Part shown: piece by piece, positions 17,732 to 27,467 of the stretch
Layout: every line of letters begins with the position of its first letter
Numbering within the stretch: position 1 is the first letter of the stretch
DNA from: Halomonas korlensis
Lineage (GTDB): Bacteria; Pseudomonadota; Gammaproteobacteria; Pseudomonadales; Halomonadaceae
DNA: 64,000 bases
Reading direction: 5' to 3'
Assembly: GCF_900116705.1 (NCBI RefSeq)
Contig: NZ_FPBP01000001.1
Span: forward strand, 496,001 to 560,000
Position numbers and translations under genes: made by a program
Notes under the pieces: model-generated
What the model saw: only the letters and a program-made list of their open reading frames with translations
What the model was told of the DNA's origin: nothing
Databases searched by the model: none

Positions 17732-18082
17732 TCAGCACATCGCCAGGCGACGATCAGGCCGATTGCCCATGCCGGCCAGGCGGACCTGAAGGCTCGACAG
17801 GCGCTCGGTCTGGCCCTTGTCAGCAGCCAGCAACACATCGTTGACCCACTTTGGCACCGTGTCGGAGAGGCGATAGTAGACCCATTGGCCCTCACGACGA
17901 TCGTTGAGCAAGCCGCAGTTGCGCAGTTGGGCCAAGTGACGAGACACCTTGGGCTGGGAGACCTCCAGAGCGTGGGTCAGCTCGCAGACGCAGAGCTCCC
18001 CCTCGTGCAGGATCAGCAGGGTCAGCAACAGGCGAGTCTCGTCACTCAGACACTTGAACAGGCGCAGCGGATCCAGCGACAT
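17732..18082 (-). CDS. arsR: ArsR, arsenic-responsive repressor
   Basis: 116-residue winged-helix repressor. The As(III)-binding motif ELCVCELTHAL of classical ArsR (two cysteines in CVC) lies at the start of the recognition helix, followed by VSQPKVSRHLAQLRNCGLL. The start ATG at 18082 follows AAGGAA by 6 nt. It starts 60 bp after arsJ on the same strand, so it is probably the third gene of gap-arsJ-arsR. It is the only ArsR in the window and the likely ligand of the four matching inverted repeats. Confidence 0.94.
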   Translation of the reverse strand: MSLDPLRLFKCLSDETRLLLTLLILHEGELCVCELTHALEVSQPKVSRHLAQLRNCGLLNDRREGQWVYYRLSDTVPKWVNDVLLAADKGQTERLSSLQVRLAGMGNRPDRRLAMC

Positions 18083-18142
18083 CGGGTTTTCCTTGAACGG
18101 GTCTTGTGACCATTCTACGCAACTGTCCACCAGAGGCGAAGT

Positions 18143-19375
18143 TCAGGCCTTTGCCGTTACCTCCCGCGGCAGAGCCAGCGCCATCAGCGCACTCACGGCT
18201 ACCAACGCCGAGGAGACCAGCAGGCAGGCGGCGAGGCCCTGGGCCATGTAGAGCCACCCCGACAACAGGGTACCCAACAGGCGCCCCATGGCGTTGGCCA
18301 TGTAGTAGAAGCCAACGTCCATCGACACCCCATCGGTGCGCGCATAGTGGACGATCAGGTAGCTGTGCCAGCTCGAATTGATGGCGAACAGCACCCCGAA
18401 GACAAGCAGTCCTGCCACCAGCCAGCCCACCTCGGCCAGGGGTAATAACGCCAGCAGCGCCGGCAGGCCGGCAAGCGCCAGCGCCCAGAACACCGTGACG
18501 CCGCGCGCCCCACCCTTGATCAACCCCGTCAGGCGCGGCGCCTGGGTCTGGACGCCGCCGTAGCCGATCACCCAGATCGCCAGCAGTCCGCCGACTGTCC
18601 AGTGGCTCCAGCCGTGCTGGTCGTAGAGGAACACCGGCAAGGCGACCACGAACCACACGTCCCGCGAGGCGAACAGGCAGAGCCGCGCCGCCGACAGCAC
18701 GTTGATCGCCCGCGACTTGGAGAACACCTCGGAGAACTTGGGCTTGACCTTCTGACGGCCTAAATCGGCCTTGAGCCGCCACATCGACAGTCCCAGCACC
18801 ACCGCCAGCAACGCGGCCATGATCACCATCGCGCCACGAAAACCGATCAGCGTCAGCAGCACGCCGCCGAGGAAGAAGCCGGCGCCCTTCAGCGCATTCT
18901 TCGAGCCGGTGAGTATCGCCACCCAGCGGTAGAGCGCGCTCTGGGCACTGGCACTGTCCTTGGGCACCAGCACCTTGACCGCGCTCTTGGCGCTCATCTT
19001 GTTGAGGTCCTTGGCGATACCCGAGAGTGCCTGGGCGGCCATTACCCAGGGCACGGTCAACGCCGCAGATGGCACCATCAGCATCGCCAGGGCCAGGATT
19101 TGCAGCGCCAGGCCAGCGTTCATGGTGCGATTGAGGCCCAGCCTCGCGCCCAGCCAGCCGCCGACCAGATTGGTGACCACACCGAAAGCCTCGTAGAAGA
19201 GGAACAGCATGGCCACTTGCAACGGCGAGTAGCCGAGCTGGTGAAAGTGCAGCACCACCAGCATGCGCAGGGCGCCATCGGTGAGCGTGAAGGCCCAGTA
19301 GTTGCCGGTGATTAGCAGGTACTGGCGTACCTCGAAGGGCAGCCCCTTGAGACGGGCAACGAGCGATTCAACCAC
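18143..19375 (-). CDS. arsJ: ArsJ, 1-arseno-3-phosphoglycerate exporter (MFS)
   Basis: 410 residues, about twelve membrane segments. N-terminal [19 protein letters not shown] and the segment [16 protein letters not shown] are hallmarks of ArsJ as I know it. ArsJ exports 1-arseno-3-phosphoglycerate, made when the paired GAPDH uses arsenate in place of phosphate; outside the cell it falls apart to arsenate. GTG start at 19375, overlapping the GAPDH stop by 8 bp. The pairing with a dedicated GAPDH supports the call strongly. Confidence 0.94.
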   Translation of the reverse strand: MVESLVARLKGLPFEVRQYLLITGNYWAFTLTDGALRMLVVLHFHQLGYSPLQVAMLFLFYEAFGVVTNLVGGWLGARLGLNRTMNAGLALQILALAMLMVPSAALTVPWVMAAQALSGIAKDLNKMSAKSAVKVLVPKDSASAQSALYRWVAILTGSKNALKGAGFFLGGVLLTLIGFRGAMVIMAALLAVVLGLSMWRLKADLGRQKVKPKFSEVFSKSRAINVLSAARLCLFASRDVWFVVALPVFLYDQHGWSHWTVGGLLAIWVIGYGGVQTQAPRLTGLIKGGARGVTVFWALALAGLPALLALLPLAEVGWLVAGLLVFGVLFAINSSWHSYLIVHYARTDGVSMDVGFYYMANAMGRLLGTLLSGWLYMAQGLAACLLVSSALVAVSALMALALPREVTAKA

Positions 19376-20396
19376 GCCCCACCTTCAGCGCCAGCTCGGC
19401 GGTGCGGTTGGCATAACCCCACTCGTTGTCGTACCAGGCATAGAGCTTGAGCTGGGTGCCGTTGATGACCATCGTCGAGAGCGCGTCGATGATCGAGCTG
19501 CGCGGGTCGGTGCGGTAGTCGATGGACACCAGCGGGCGCTCCTCATAGCCGAGGATGCCGGCGAGCTCGCCCTCGGCGGCGGCCTTGAGCGCCGCATTGA
19601 CCTCCTCCACCGTCACCTCGCGCTCGAGCTCGAAGACCATATCGGTGAGCGAGGCGTTGGCCAGCGGCACGCGGACGGCATGACCGTTCAGCTTGCCGGT
19701 CAGCTCGGGAAAGATCGCCGTGATCGCCTTGGCCGAGCCGGTGGTGGTCGGAATCAGGCTCATCCCGCAGGCCCGCGATCGGCGTAAATCGGGTTTTCGG
19801 GGAGAGCTGGGGGCATCAAGGATGACTTGGGTGTTGGTGATGTCGTGCACCGTGGTCATCGAGCCGTGGCGAATCCCGTAGGTCTCGTGGATCACCTTGA
19901 CCACCGGCGCCAGGCAGTTGGTGGTGCAGCTCGCCGCAGTGACGACGCGGTGCCGCACCGGATCGTACAAGTCGTCATTGACGCCTATCACCACATTGAG
20001 CACGTCTTCGTCCTTGAGAGGCGCGCTGACCACCACCCGCGCCACGCCCTGATCGAAATAAGACGCTAGCTGCGCGCTCTTCTTGACGGTGCCCGAAGCC
20101 TCGATCACCACGTCGCACTGCGCCCAGTCGCTGTCACCGAGGCCGCGATTGGCGCTGAAGGCGATCGCATGGCCATCGATCACAATGGCGTCACCCTCGG
20201 CACGGATACCCTGCCCCGGCGACCACCGGCCGTGCACCGAGTCGAACTCAAGCAGATGCGCAAAGGTGGCGGCATCGCCACCCGGATCGTTGACGCGTGT
20301 CAGTTCAACATCGCCAGCCTCGACGCGGGGCCAGAGGCTGCGCAGCGCCAGGCGGCCGATGCGCCCGAAGCCGTTGATGCCGATATGAAGGGCCAT
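19368..20396 (-). CDS. Arsenic-island glyceraldehyde-3-phosphate dehydrogenase
   Basis: 342 residues. NAD-binding [14 protein letters not shown], active-site [10 protein letters not shown] and [13 protein letters not shown] are intact. It oxidises glyceraldehyde 3-phosphate; with arsenate it forms 1-arseno-3-phosphoglycerate for ArsJ. It is coupled to arsJ by an 8-bp overlap. A short segment after NTQVILDAP ([15 protein letters not shown]) differs slightly from housekeeping GAPDHs. The ATG at 20396 is preceded by AGGAGA at 5 nt; operator D lies 26 bp upstream. Confidence 0.93.
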   Translation of the reverse strand: MALHIGINGFGRIGRLALRSLWPRVEAGDVELTRVNDPGGDAATFAHLLEFDSVHGRWSPGQGIRAEGDAIVIDGHAIAFSANRGLGDSDWAQCDVVIEASGTVKKSAQLASYFDQGVARVVVSAPLKDEDVLNVVIGVNDDLYDPVRHRVVTAASCTTNCLAPVVKVIHETYGIRHGSMTTVHDITNTQVILDAPSSPRKPDLRRSRACGMSLIPTTTGSAKAITAIFPELTGKLNGHAVRVPLANASLTDMVFELEREVTVEEVNAALKAAAEGELAGILGYEERPLVSIDYRTDPRSSIIDALSTMVINGTQLKLYAWYDNEWGYANRTAELALKVGRG

Positions 20397-20421
20397 GGTG
20401 CTCTCCTGGTAGGCGTTTTTG

Positions 20422-20441
20422 ATATCTGGGATCCCATATAT
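20422..20441 (-). promoter_or_regulatory. Candidate ArsR operator D at the gap-arsJ promoter
   Basis: On the minus strand it reads ATATATG-GGATCC-CAGATAT: the same 7-6-7 architecture with one mismatch in the second arm. A TTGACT at 20454-20459 could be the -35, with the operator over the poor -10 region (TGGGAT, 20431-20436). It lies just upstream of the GAPDH gene. Confidence 0.65.
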
Positions 20442-20482
20442 ACCCGGAGAGAAAGTCAATCCTGTGACAGCCATACAAGACG

Positions 20483-20506
20483 ACGGGGAGGACAAGGCCT
20501 CCCCGT
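20483..20506 (-). terminator. Hairpin downstream of pstB
   Basis: A 9-bp perfect stem (ACGGGGAGG / CCTCCCCGT, 6-nt loop) lies 28 bp after the pstB stop and 42 bp upstream of operator D. The T tract after it is weak (CGTCTTGT), so termination may be partial. Confidence 0.55.
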
Positions 20507-20533
20507 ATACATCATTAGGCGCACAGATAGACC

Positions 20534-21409
20534 TCAGCCATAGCGTCCGGTGATGTAATCCTCGGCCTTCTTGGTATGCGGGTTGGAAAACATCGTCCGG
20601 GTGTCGTTGTACTCAATGATCTCGCCCAGATGGAAAAACGCCGTGTAGTCGGCCACGCGGGCGGCCTGCTGCATGTTGTGGGTCACGGTAATGATCGTGA
20701 ACTGCTTCTTGAGCTTGTCCATCAGGTCTTCGATGGTCGCGGTGGAGATCGGGTCCAGCGCCGAGGTGGGCTCGTCCATCAGGATGACATCGGGCTGCAC
20801 GGCGATCGCCCGCGCGATGCACAGGCGCTGCTGCTGGCCACCGGAAAGCGAGGTGCCCGGCTGGTGCAGCTTGTCCTTGACCTCGTTCCATAGGCCGGCC
20901 TCTCGCAGGGCATGCTCCACCAGTTCGTCCTGTTCGGCCTTGCGGCTGACCAGGTCGTGCATACGCGGGGCGTAGGCGACATTCTCGAAGATCGACTTGG
21001 GAAACGGGTTGGGCTTCTGGAAGACCATGCCCACGCGCTTGCGTAGCGCCACTTCGTCCATCTTGGCGGCATTGACATCGCGGCCGTCCATTTCGACCAG
21101 CCCCTCGAGCCGCACACCAGGAATCAGGTCGTTCATGCGATTGAGGCAACGCAGAAAGGTCGATTTCCCGCAGCCGGAAGGCCCAATCAGGGCCGTCACG
21201 TTCTTCTGGAAGATATCGATATTCAGCTTATTCAGTGCCTGGCTCTCGCCATACCAGAGGCTGAGGTCGCGGATGCGAATGCTCAGCTCATGGCCGGCAT
21301 GGGGATTGCGGGTCACCGGCTGGCCGGCTTCTTGAGAGGAACTTTCATGGCGTGACCTTTCGTGACCTGACATGGGCGCGGGTCTCCGCTCGTCAACGTG
21401 CATGTTCAT
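20534..21409 (-). CDS. pstB: PstB, phosphate ABC transporter ATPase
   Basis: 291 residues with Walker [21 protein letters not shown]-loop [12 protein letters not shown], signature [15 protein letters not shown] and Walker [14 protein letters not shown]. It powers high-affinity phosphate uptake through PstCA. The N-terminal 40 residues before [13 protein letters not shown] are a polar extension, longer than in E. coli, so the true start may lie further in. Last gene of pstSCAB; no phoU follows in this window. Confidence 0.95.
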   Translation of the reverse strand: MNMHVDERRPAPMSGHERSRHESSSQEAGQPVTRNPHAGHELSIRIRDLSLWYGESQALNKLNIDIFQKNVTALIGPSGCGKSTFLRCLNRMNDLIPGVRLEGLVEMDGRDVNAAKMDEVALRKRVGMVFQKPNPFPKSIFENVAYAPRMHDLVSRKAEQDELVEHALREAGLWNEVKDKLHQPGTSLSGGQQQRLCIARAIAVQPDVILMDEPTSALDPISTATIEDLMDKLKKQFTIITVTHNMQQAARVADYTAFFHLGEIIEYNDTRTMFSNPHTKKAEDYITGRYG

Positions 21410-21452
21410 CAGTGGATATCCTTTATCGGTACGGTGACTGTCGGTGCAGTCG

Positions 21453-22619
21453 CTACCAGCGACGCTCGAATTTCTTGCGCAGGATCACCGCCGTGGCATT
21501 GAGAAAAATCAGGATCGACAGCAGCACCAGGATCCCGCCGGCGGTCTTCTCGACGAAGGCGCGCTCCGGCTCGCCCGCCCAGGTGAAGACCTGTGCCGGC
21601 AGCACCGTGGCCGCCTGGGTAAAGGACGCACTCACATCCGGAATGAAGGCCACCATGCCGACGATGATCAGCGGTGCGGTTTCGCCCATGGCCTGAGCCA
21701 GGCCGATGATCGACCCCGTCATGATCCCCGGCATGGCCAATGGCAACACATGGTCACGCACCACCTGCCAGCGCGAGCAGCCCACGCCGAAGGCGGCATG
21801 GCGGATCGAATCGGGTACGCTGCGCAATGCCGTGCGCGTGGCGATGATGATCACCGGCAGGGTCATCAGCGCCAATGTCATGCCACCCACCAGTGGGGAT
21901 GAGCGCGGCACGCCGAAAAAATTGATGAATATCGCCAGGCCCAGCAGACCGAACAGGATCGAGGGTATCGCCGCCAGGTTGTTGATATTGATCTCGATGA
22001 GCTGCGTCAGACGATTGTCGGGCGCAAACTCCTCGAGGTAGAGCGCCGTCATCACCCCGATCGGAAAGGCGATCGCCAGCGTAACCAGCATGGTCAGGAT
22101 GGTGCCCACGACCGCGGAAAGAATGCCCGCCCGCTCCGCCATCTTGGAATCGCCATTGGTAAAGAAGGTGGTATTGAACTTCAGCGCCACCTGGCCACTG
22201 TCGACGAGCTCGTCGATGGCGGCTTGCTCGGCCTCGTTCAGCTGATTACGGTGCCCCTTGAGGTACTGATCCACCTCGCTGTTGGCCAGCACCCAGCGCT
22301 GCTCGGTGGTGCCCAGCAAGTCGGGATTGTCGCGGATCATGCCCGGAATCAGACGCTCGAAGCTGCGGCTGACCAGGGGCGCGATCTCGCGATCCATCGC
22401 CGCTCGCCCCATCCGCTGGGCGTCCTCGTTGTAGTCGAGCTCGACCTGGACGTAGGCCTGCTGGAATGCCGGCAGCCCCTTGTTGAGCATATCGGCGAAG
22501 AAAAGCACCAGGAAAAGACCGGCCAGCCCCAGCGAGCCCATGGAGATCCACTTCAGCCGTGCCGACCTGCGGTGACGGCCCTTGAGCTGGGCGCTGATGT
22601 CGTCGAAGGATTGACTCAT
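21453..22619 (-). CDS. pstA: PstA, phosphate ABC transporter permease
   Basis: About 388 residues. The EAA-type loop near the C-terminus ([22 protein letters not shown]) and the membrane core fit PstA. Between the first membrane segment (about 29-52) and the core there is a large hydrophilic insert of about 115 residues, absent in E. coli PstA, which would sit in the periplasm. ATG at 22619 is chosen for GAGGA at 8 nt; an ATG at 22637 overlapping the pstC stop is the alternative. Confidence 0.93.
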   Translation of the reverse strand: MSQSFDDISAQLKGRHRRSARLKWISMGSLGLAGLFLVLFFADMLNKGLPAFQQAYVQVELDYNEDAQRMGRAAMDREIAPLVSRSFERLIPGMIRDNPDLLGTTEQRWVLANSEVDQYLKGHRNQLNEAEQAAIDELVDSGQVALKFNTTFFTNGDSKMAERAGILSAVVGTILTMLVTLAIAFPIGVMTALYLEEFAPDNRLTQLIEININNLAAIPSILFGLLGLAIFINFFGVPRSSPLVGGMTLALMTLPVIIIATRTALRSVPDSIRHAAFGVGCSRWQVVRDHVLPLAMPGIMTGSIIGLAQAMGETAPLIIVGMVAFIPDVSASFTQAATVLPAQVFTWAGEPERAFVEKTAGGILVLLSILIFLNATAVILRKKFERRW

Positions 22620-22636
22620 CTGCGGGTTCCTCGGCA

Positions 22637-23893
22637 TTACAGGTTGTTGACGCGATATTTATCGCGAAAGCGACGAATCATGATGACCGACACCAGGTTG
22701 AGACTCAGCGTGACGGCGAACAATACCAGCCCCAGCGCGAAGGCCGAGAGCGTCTCGGCGCTTTCAAACTCAAGATCACCGGTCAAGGCGGCAACGATGC
22801 GCACCGTGACGGTGGTCATGTCTTCCAGCGGGTTGGCGGTCAGGTTGGGGCGCATGCCGGCCGCCATCACCACGATCATGGTTTCGCCCAACGCCCGCGA
22901 CACCGCCAGCAGCGAGGCGGAGATGATTCCCGGCAACGCCGCCGGAATGACCACGTCGCGAATCGTCTCGCCCTTGGTCATGCCCAGCGCCAGGGAGCCC
23001 TGACGCATGCTGTCGGGAACCGAATTGATCACATCGTCGGAGAGCGACGAGATGAAGGGGATGATCATGATCCCCATGACCACTCCCGGCGCCACGGCGT
23101 TATTGAATGACGCATCAAGACCCAGAAAACCCGCCACGTTGACGATGATCGGCGCCACGGTGATCGCGGCAAAGAAGCCGTAGACCACGGTCGGAATGCC
23201 GGCCAGCACTTCCAGAGTTGGCTTGGCGAGGGTGCGCACGCGCGATGGCGCAAACTCGGACATGTAAATGGCCGACAGCAGCCCGATCGGAATCGCGACC
23301 AGCATGGCGATGCCGGTAATCATGAAGGTACCGGCGAACAGCGGCACCGAGCCGAACTGGGCAGCACTGCTCGCCTCGTCACCTCGACCGGCAGCGGCCA
23401 GGAAACTGGCGCCCGGATTCCACACCGTCCCGGTGATGAACTCCCAGAAGCTGTGCATCTGGAAAAAGCGCAAGGCCTCGAAGACGATGGAAAAAAGGAT
23501 CCCGAACGTGGTGAAGATCGAGATCATGGCCGCAGCGACCAAGATCCAGCGAATCACTCGCTCGATGGCCTGGCGGGCATGGAAATCAGGGCGTACTTGC
23601 ATCATGCCGACCAACAAGCCGGCTGCGGCGACCACCAGGCTCGCCGCCAGCAGATAAGGCGTGGGAATCTCGGCGCCCAGCATCAGCATCAGGAAGGCAC
23701 CGACTGCGCTGACCACCAGCGCCGGGCCGGCCGTGGCGAGCACGGCAAACCAGGCGTACTGGTCGGGCTGGGCAACCATCGCGGTGCCTTCGGCACGCAC
23801 GCGCGCTGCCTTGGCACGACCCAGGAAGAAGGCTACCAGACCCAGCAGCAGCACGGCGCCGCTGAATAGTGCAAGGAGTTGATTGGTCTGCAT
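22637..23893 (-). CDS. pstC: PstC, phosphate ABC transporter permease
   Basis: About 418 residues. The PstC core runs from RVIRWILVAAAMISI, with motifs PTVVYGFFAAITVAPI and ALGMTKGETIRDVVIPAALPGI. About 100 extra N-terminal residues carry two or three further membrane segments compared with E. coli PstC. The ATG at 23893 starts MQTNQLLALF after a GAGA-type RBS. It is separated from pstS by 108 bp that holds a strong hairpin, and it overlaps the pstA region. Confidence 0.93.
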   Translation of the reverse strand: MQTNQLLALFSGAVLLLGLVAFFLGRAKAARVRAEGTAMVAQPDQYAWFAVLATAGPALVVSAVGAFLMLMLGAEIPTPYLLAASLVVAAAGLLVGMMQVRPDFHARQAIERVIRWILVAAAMISIFTTFGILFSIVFEALRFFQMHSFWEFITGTVWNPGASFLAAAGRGDEASSAAQFGSVPLFAGTFMITGIAMLVAIPIGLLSAIYMSEFAPSRVRTLAKPTLEVLAGIPTVVYGFFAAITVAPIIVNVAGFLGLDASFNNAVAPGVVMGIMIIPFISSLSDDVINSVPDSMRQGSLALGMTKGETIRDVVIPAALPGIISASLLAVSRALGETMIVVMAAGMRPNLTANPLEDMTTVTVRIVAALTGDLEFESAETLSAFALGLVLFAVTLSLNLVSVIMIRRFRDKYRVNNL

Positions 23894-23939
23894 AGGATTC
23901 TCTTGATGAATGTCGATGGCAGCCGAGCTGCCGGAATGT

Positions 23940-23974
23940 GATTCGGCCGGCAGCCTGAAGCTGTCGGCCGAATC
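23940..23974 (-). repeat. Long intercistronic stem-loop between pstS and pstC
   Basis: Arms GATTCGGCCG / CGGCCGAATC pair perfectly, followed by one G-T pair and an inner CAGC / GCTG, giving a 15-bp stem with a CTGAA loop. There is no T run after it. Such a hairpin after the binding-protein gene would protect pstS mRNA and lower pstCAB expression. Confidence 0.7.
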
Positions 23975-24001
23975 AGGCATCCCTGCCCGTCATGTCACGA
24001 C

Positions 24002-25030
24002 CTACTGCAGATCGGAAGGCTGCAGGCTGGCGCGCTCCTCAACCTTGCGACGCGTCTCTTCACGCTCGGCTTCGGGCAGCGGAATCAGGCCGAGGTCCAT
24101 CAGATAGCCCCCCTCACCGATCATGGTTTCGGAGACAAACATGTCGACATAGTCGTACAGCGGCGGTACCTCGTCAGCATGCTGATTCTTGACGTAGAAC
24201 CACAGCGAACGGGCAATCGGATAATCACCGGCACTGATCGCCTCGACTTCGGGTTCGACGCCGTTAATGCTGGAGGCGATCAGCGTATTGGGGTTCTCGA
24301 CCAGGAAAGAATAGCCGAAGATGCCGAAGGCGCCGGTATCTTCGCTGAGGCGCTGAACGATCAGGTTGTCGTTCTCGCCGGCATCGATGTAGACGCCGTC
24401 GGAGCGAATGTCAGTGTAGCCTTCGCCGCCGTAGGCCTCCATGTCCTCGGAAGGAACTTCCATGGCGAGTTCTTCGAAGGCGTCGCGGGTGCCGGAGGTG
24501 CTCGGCGGACCGTAGATGGAGATCTCGCGATCCGGCAGCTCTGAATCGATGTCGCTCCAGTTGGTGTAGGGGTTGTCGACCAGCTCGCCATCGACCGGTA
24601 CCTGGGCGGCCACGGCCAGGAAGAGCTGCTCGAGGGTAAGATCCATCGCCTCGTTGGTGCTGGACTGGGCGAATACGATGCCATCGGAGCCGATCTTGAC
24701 TTCGGTGACGTCGTTGACGCCGTTTTCTTCGCAGCGCTCGAGCTCGGAGGCCTTGATACGACGCGAGGCATTGGAGATGTCCGGGGTGCCTTCGCCAACG
24801 CCGTTACAGAACAGGCGAATGCCACCGCCTGAACCGGTCGACTCGATGACCGGGGTCGGATACTCGGTAATCGCGCCGAACTCCTCAGTCACATAGCTGG
24901 CGAACGGGTAGACGGTGCTGGAGCCCACGATGCGAATCTGATCGCGTGCCTGGGCAACACCGACGACGCCGATCACGGCGGCAGCAATGGCCGTGGTCTT
25001 TAACGTACGGCTCTTGAGGATGCGGTTCAT
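24002..25030 (-). CDS. pstS: PstS, periplasmic phosphate-binding protein
   Basis: 342 residues with a signal peptide (MNRILKSRTLKTTAIAAAVI to VAQA). Phosphate-binding segments IRIVGSSTVYPFA, ESTGSGGGIRLFC and SIYGPPSTSGTRDAF match the longer PstS type of Pseudomonas and Halomonas. It delivers phosphate to PstCA. The ATG at 25030 has AGGAGT at 7 nt, and the PhoB box at 25094-25110 lies 64 bp further upstream. A longer in-frame start would destroy the signal peptide. Confidence 0.95.
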   Translation of the reverse strand: MNRILKSRTLKTTAIAAAVIGVVGVAQARDQIRIVGSSTVYPFASYVTEEFGAITEYPTPVIESTGSGGGIRLFCNGVGEGTPDISNASRRIKASELERCEENGVNDVTEVKIGSDGIVFAQSSTNEAMDLTLEQLFLAVAAQVPVDGELVDNPYTNWSDIDSELPDREISIYGPPSTSGTRDAFEELAMEVPSEDMEAYGGEGYTDIRSDGVYIDAGENDNLIVQRLSEDTGAFGIFGYSFLVENPNTLIASSINGVEPEVEAISAGDYPIARSLWFYVKNQHADEVPPLYDYVDMFVSETMIGEGGYLMDLGLIPLPEAEREETRRKVEERASLQPSDLQ

Positions 25031-25093
25031 GCGGGTCACTCCTGTCGATGAAAGGTGTCTGGCCTTCGCAGGACACACATTGCCGCAGGAAAG

Positions 25094-25110
25094 TGACAGC
25101 TTCATGACAG
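25094..25110 (-). promoter_or_regulatory. PhoB box of pstS
   Basis: CTGTCATGAAGCTGTCA on the minus strand: two 7-bp direct repeats (CTGTCAT, CTGTCAC on extension) separated by 4 bp, the classical Pho box. It means pstSCAB is induced by PhoB under phosphate limitation. Confidence 0.85.
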
Positions 25111-25149
25111 GCAAAACGAAATTCTCGTCTCCGGCATGACCGCCAACGA

Positions 25150-26334
25150 TCAGTCGGTACTCGCCCGGCCCGCCAACCAACGCAGCCCGATATTACCGAC
25201 CAGCGCCGTCGCCAGCATGGTCAGCACCATCGGCCAGGCGCTGTCGATCTCGAAGGCGCCGACCACCACCCCGGCGAGAGCACCACAGGTAAACTGGATG
25301 CTGCCCAGCAGCGCCGTAGCCGTGGCACTCATGTGGCTGAAATGCTCAAGTACCGAGGAGATGGCGTTGGGCGCAATGAGCCCGATCACGCCCATGAACA
25401 GCATGATCAACGGCACCACCGTGACCAGGCTGTCCTGCCCGGTCGCCACCAGGCCCACCAGGCAAAGCGCGGTGAGAAACTGCACGGCGAGGCCCAGCCG
25501 CATGTTCTGCTGGGGACTGCGGCGATGCAGCAGACGAATATTCAGGCGATTTGAGGCAGCCATGACCACCACATTGCCGCCGAACACCAGCGGATAGACA
25601 GCGGGCGACAAGCCGTAATATTCCAGATAGAGAAACGGTGAGGCCGTCACGAAGGCGAACATGCCGGCGAAGGCCGAGGCCACTGCACAGATGTACCCCA
25701 TGGCCTCGCGATGTCTGAGGACGCTTGCATAGTTACGCAGGATCTGGCGCGGCGAGGCGACAGGCGAATCGGCTGGCCGCGTCTCGGGCATCCGGGTTCC
25801 CATCAGCCACATCAGAAAGGCGGCATAGACGGCGAGAAAGACGAAGATCAACCACCAATCGGCGAGGTAGAGCAGTCCGCTGCCCACGGCCGGTGCTACC
25901 AGGGGAGCGAGCATCATGATCATCGCCATCGTCGACATCACCCTGGCCGCTTCACGCCCCCTGAAACAGTCACGCACGATGGCCGCCGAGTTGACCACGC
26001 ATGCCCCGCCGCCTAGGCCTTGCAGGAATCGCCATGTCCAGAGTTGATGCAGGCTCGTTACTTGAGTAATCGCCAGGCTGACCACCAGGAAGAACCCCAG
26101 CCCGATAAGGAGAACCGGCTTGCGGCCCAGGCGATCCGACAAGGGACCACCGGTCAACTGGCCGAGAGCGAAGCCTACCAGGAAGACGCTGATCGAGAGT
26201 TCAGTGTGATGCACGCTGGCCCCGACACTCTCGGCCAGCGCCGCCATGGCGGGCAGGTAGGCATCGATGGCAAAGGGCGCCAGCGCGGTATTGGCCGCCA
26301 CCAGCAACGCGACGCGGCGGGCGTTCAGGGGCAA
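25150..26334 (-). CDS. Bcr/CflA-family MFS drug exporter
   Basis: 394 residues, twelve membrane segments. N-terminal PFAIDAYLPAMAALAESVG and MFS motif A GPLSDRLGRKPVL identify the Bcr/CflA drug:proton antiporter group (bicyclomycin, chloramphenicol and similar compounds; also cysteine export in some). It is divergent from the transaldolase across 144 bp, and its stop lies 40 bp before the Pho box of pstS. Confidence 0.88.
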   Translation of the reverse strand: MPLNARRVALLVAANTALAPFAIDAYLPAMAALAESVGASVHHTELSISVFLVGFALGQLTGGPLSDRLGRKPVLLIGLGFFLVVSLAITQVTSLHQLWTWRFLQGLGGGACVVNSAAIVRDCFRGREAARVMSTMAMIMMLAPLVAPAVGSGLLYLADWWLIFVFLAVYAAFLMWLMGTRMPETRPADSPVASPRQILRNYASVLRHREAMGYICAVASAFAGMFAFVTASPFLYLEYYGLSPAVYPLVFGGNVVVMAASNRLNIRLLHRRSPQQNMRLGLAVQFLTALCLVGLVATGQDSLVTVVPLIMLFMGVIGLIAPNAISSVLEHFSHMSATATALLGSIQFTCGALAGVVVGAFEIDSAWPMVLTMLATALVGNIGLRWLAGRASTD

Positions 26335-26478
26335 ATGACCTCCTCGGCAAGCATTGTGACAGGGGACATTAGATAGGCCGCTAATTGTACGTCATTCCCC
26401 TTCGCCTGTCGGCGCCTATCGGCCGTCACCTGCCCTTGCTACCATCAACCCTTTCCCGCCAACGAGAAGAGCCTTTTC

Positions 26479-27417
26479 ATGGAAGACGACCTGCTGTCCC
26501 AACTCAAGCAGATGACCACGGTGGTAGCCGACACCGGAGATATCGAGGCAATCCGTCGATTCCAGCCCACCGATGCCACGACCAACCCATCGCTGATCCT
26601 GCAGGCTGCCCAACAGGACACACGGCGCCAACGCCTCGCCGAGATCGCCCGTCAGGCCGCCGACATCGATGATGCCCTCGATGCCGTGGCCGTGGAGATC
26701 GGCAGCGAGATCAGTGCCTTGGTGCCGGGTTACGTCTCAACCGAAGTCAGCGCTCGGCTCTCCTTCGACACCGACGCGACCCTGGCACGTGCGCACTCGT
26801 TGATCGAGCGTTATGCCCGCCATGACGTGGCCCCCGAGCGTATCCTGATCAAGGTCGCCTCCACCTGGGAAGGCATTCGCGCTGCCCGCCAGCTCGAACG
26901 CGAAGGCATTCATACCAATCTTACCCTGCTGTTCGGCCTGACACAGGCGCGCGCCTGCGCCGATGCCGGGGTGACGCTGGTGTCGCCGTTCGTCGGGCGT
27001 ATCCTCGACTGGTACAAGGCCCAGGAGCCTGAAGCCGACTTCAGCGGCGAACGCGATCCGGGGGTGCAGTCGGTGAAAGCCATCTACGAACACTACAAGG
27101 GGCACGGCTACCAGACCATCGTCATGGGGGCAAGCTTTCGCAACGCCGGCGAGATCGTGGCGCTGGCCGGGTGCGACCGACTGACCATTTCCCCCCAACT
27201 GTTGGGTGAACTGGCAGAGACTCGCGCGCCACTGACGCGTCAGCTGGTACCGCTTGACGCCGAAACGCGAGCGCCCGAACCCCAGGATGAAGGTGATTTC
27301 CGCTGGGCGATGAACGAGGACGCCATGGCGACCGAGAAGCTGGCCGAAGGCATCCGTAAATTCATGGCGGATCAGCGCAAGCTGGAAACCCTGCTGGGCA
27401 CGTTGCGCAGAGAATGA
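26479..27417 (+). CDS. talB: Transaldolase
   Basis: 312 residues. [16 protein letters not shown] and TNPSLIL near the N-terminus and the Schiff-base Lys in [13 protein letters not shown] match class I transaldolase B. It transfers a dihydroxyacetone unit between sugar phosphates in the non-oxidative pentose phosphate pathway. No other pathway gene is adjacent. Confidence 0.95.
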   Translation: MEDDLLSQLKQMTTVVADTGDIEAIRRFQPTDATTNPSLILQAAQQDTRRQRLAEIARQAADIDDALDAVAVEIGSEISALVPGYVSTEVSARLSFDTDATLARAHSLIERYARHDVAPERILIKVASTWEGIRAARQLEREGIHTNLTLLFGLTQARACADAGVTLVSPFVGRILDWYKAQEPEADFSGERDPGVQSVKAIYEHYKGHGYQTIVMGASFRNAGEIVALAGCDRLTISPQLLGELAETRAPLTRQLVPLDAETRAPEPQDEGDFRWAMNEDAMATEKLAEGIRKFMADQRKLETLLGTLRRE

Positions 27418-27467
27418 GAAGAACCTAGCCTCTCCCCGTCAGTGCGACAATGCGTCAGGACGATGCG

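Noticed and set aside
11750-20533. Arsenic island considered as a recent mobile element
   Set aside because: No integrase, transposase, tRNA end or flanking direct repeat was recognised, and base composition does not change sharply at its edges. Horizontal gain is possible but not shown.
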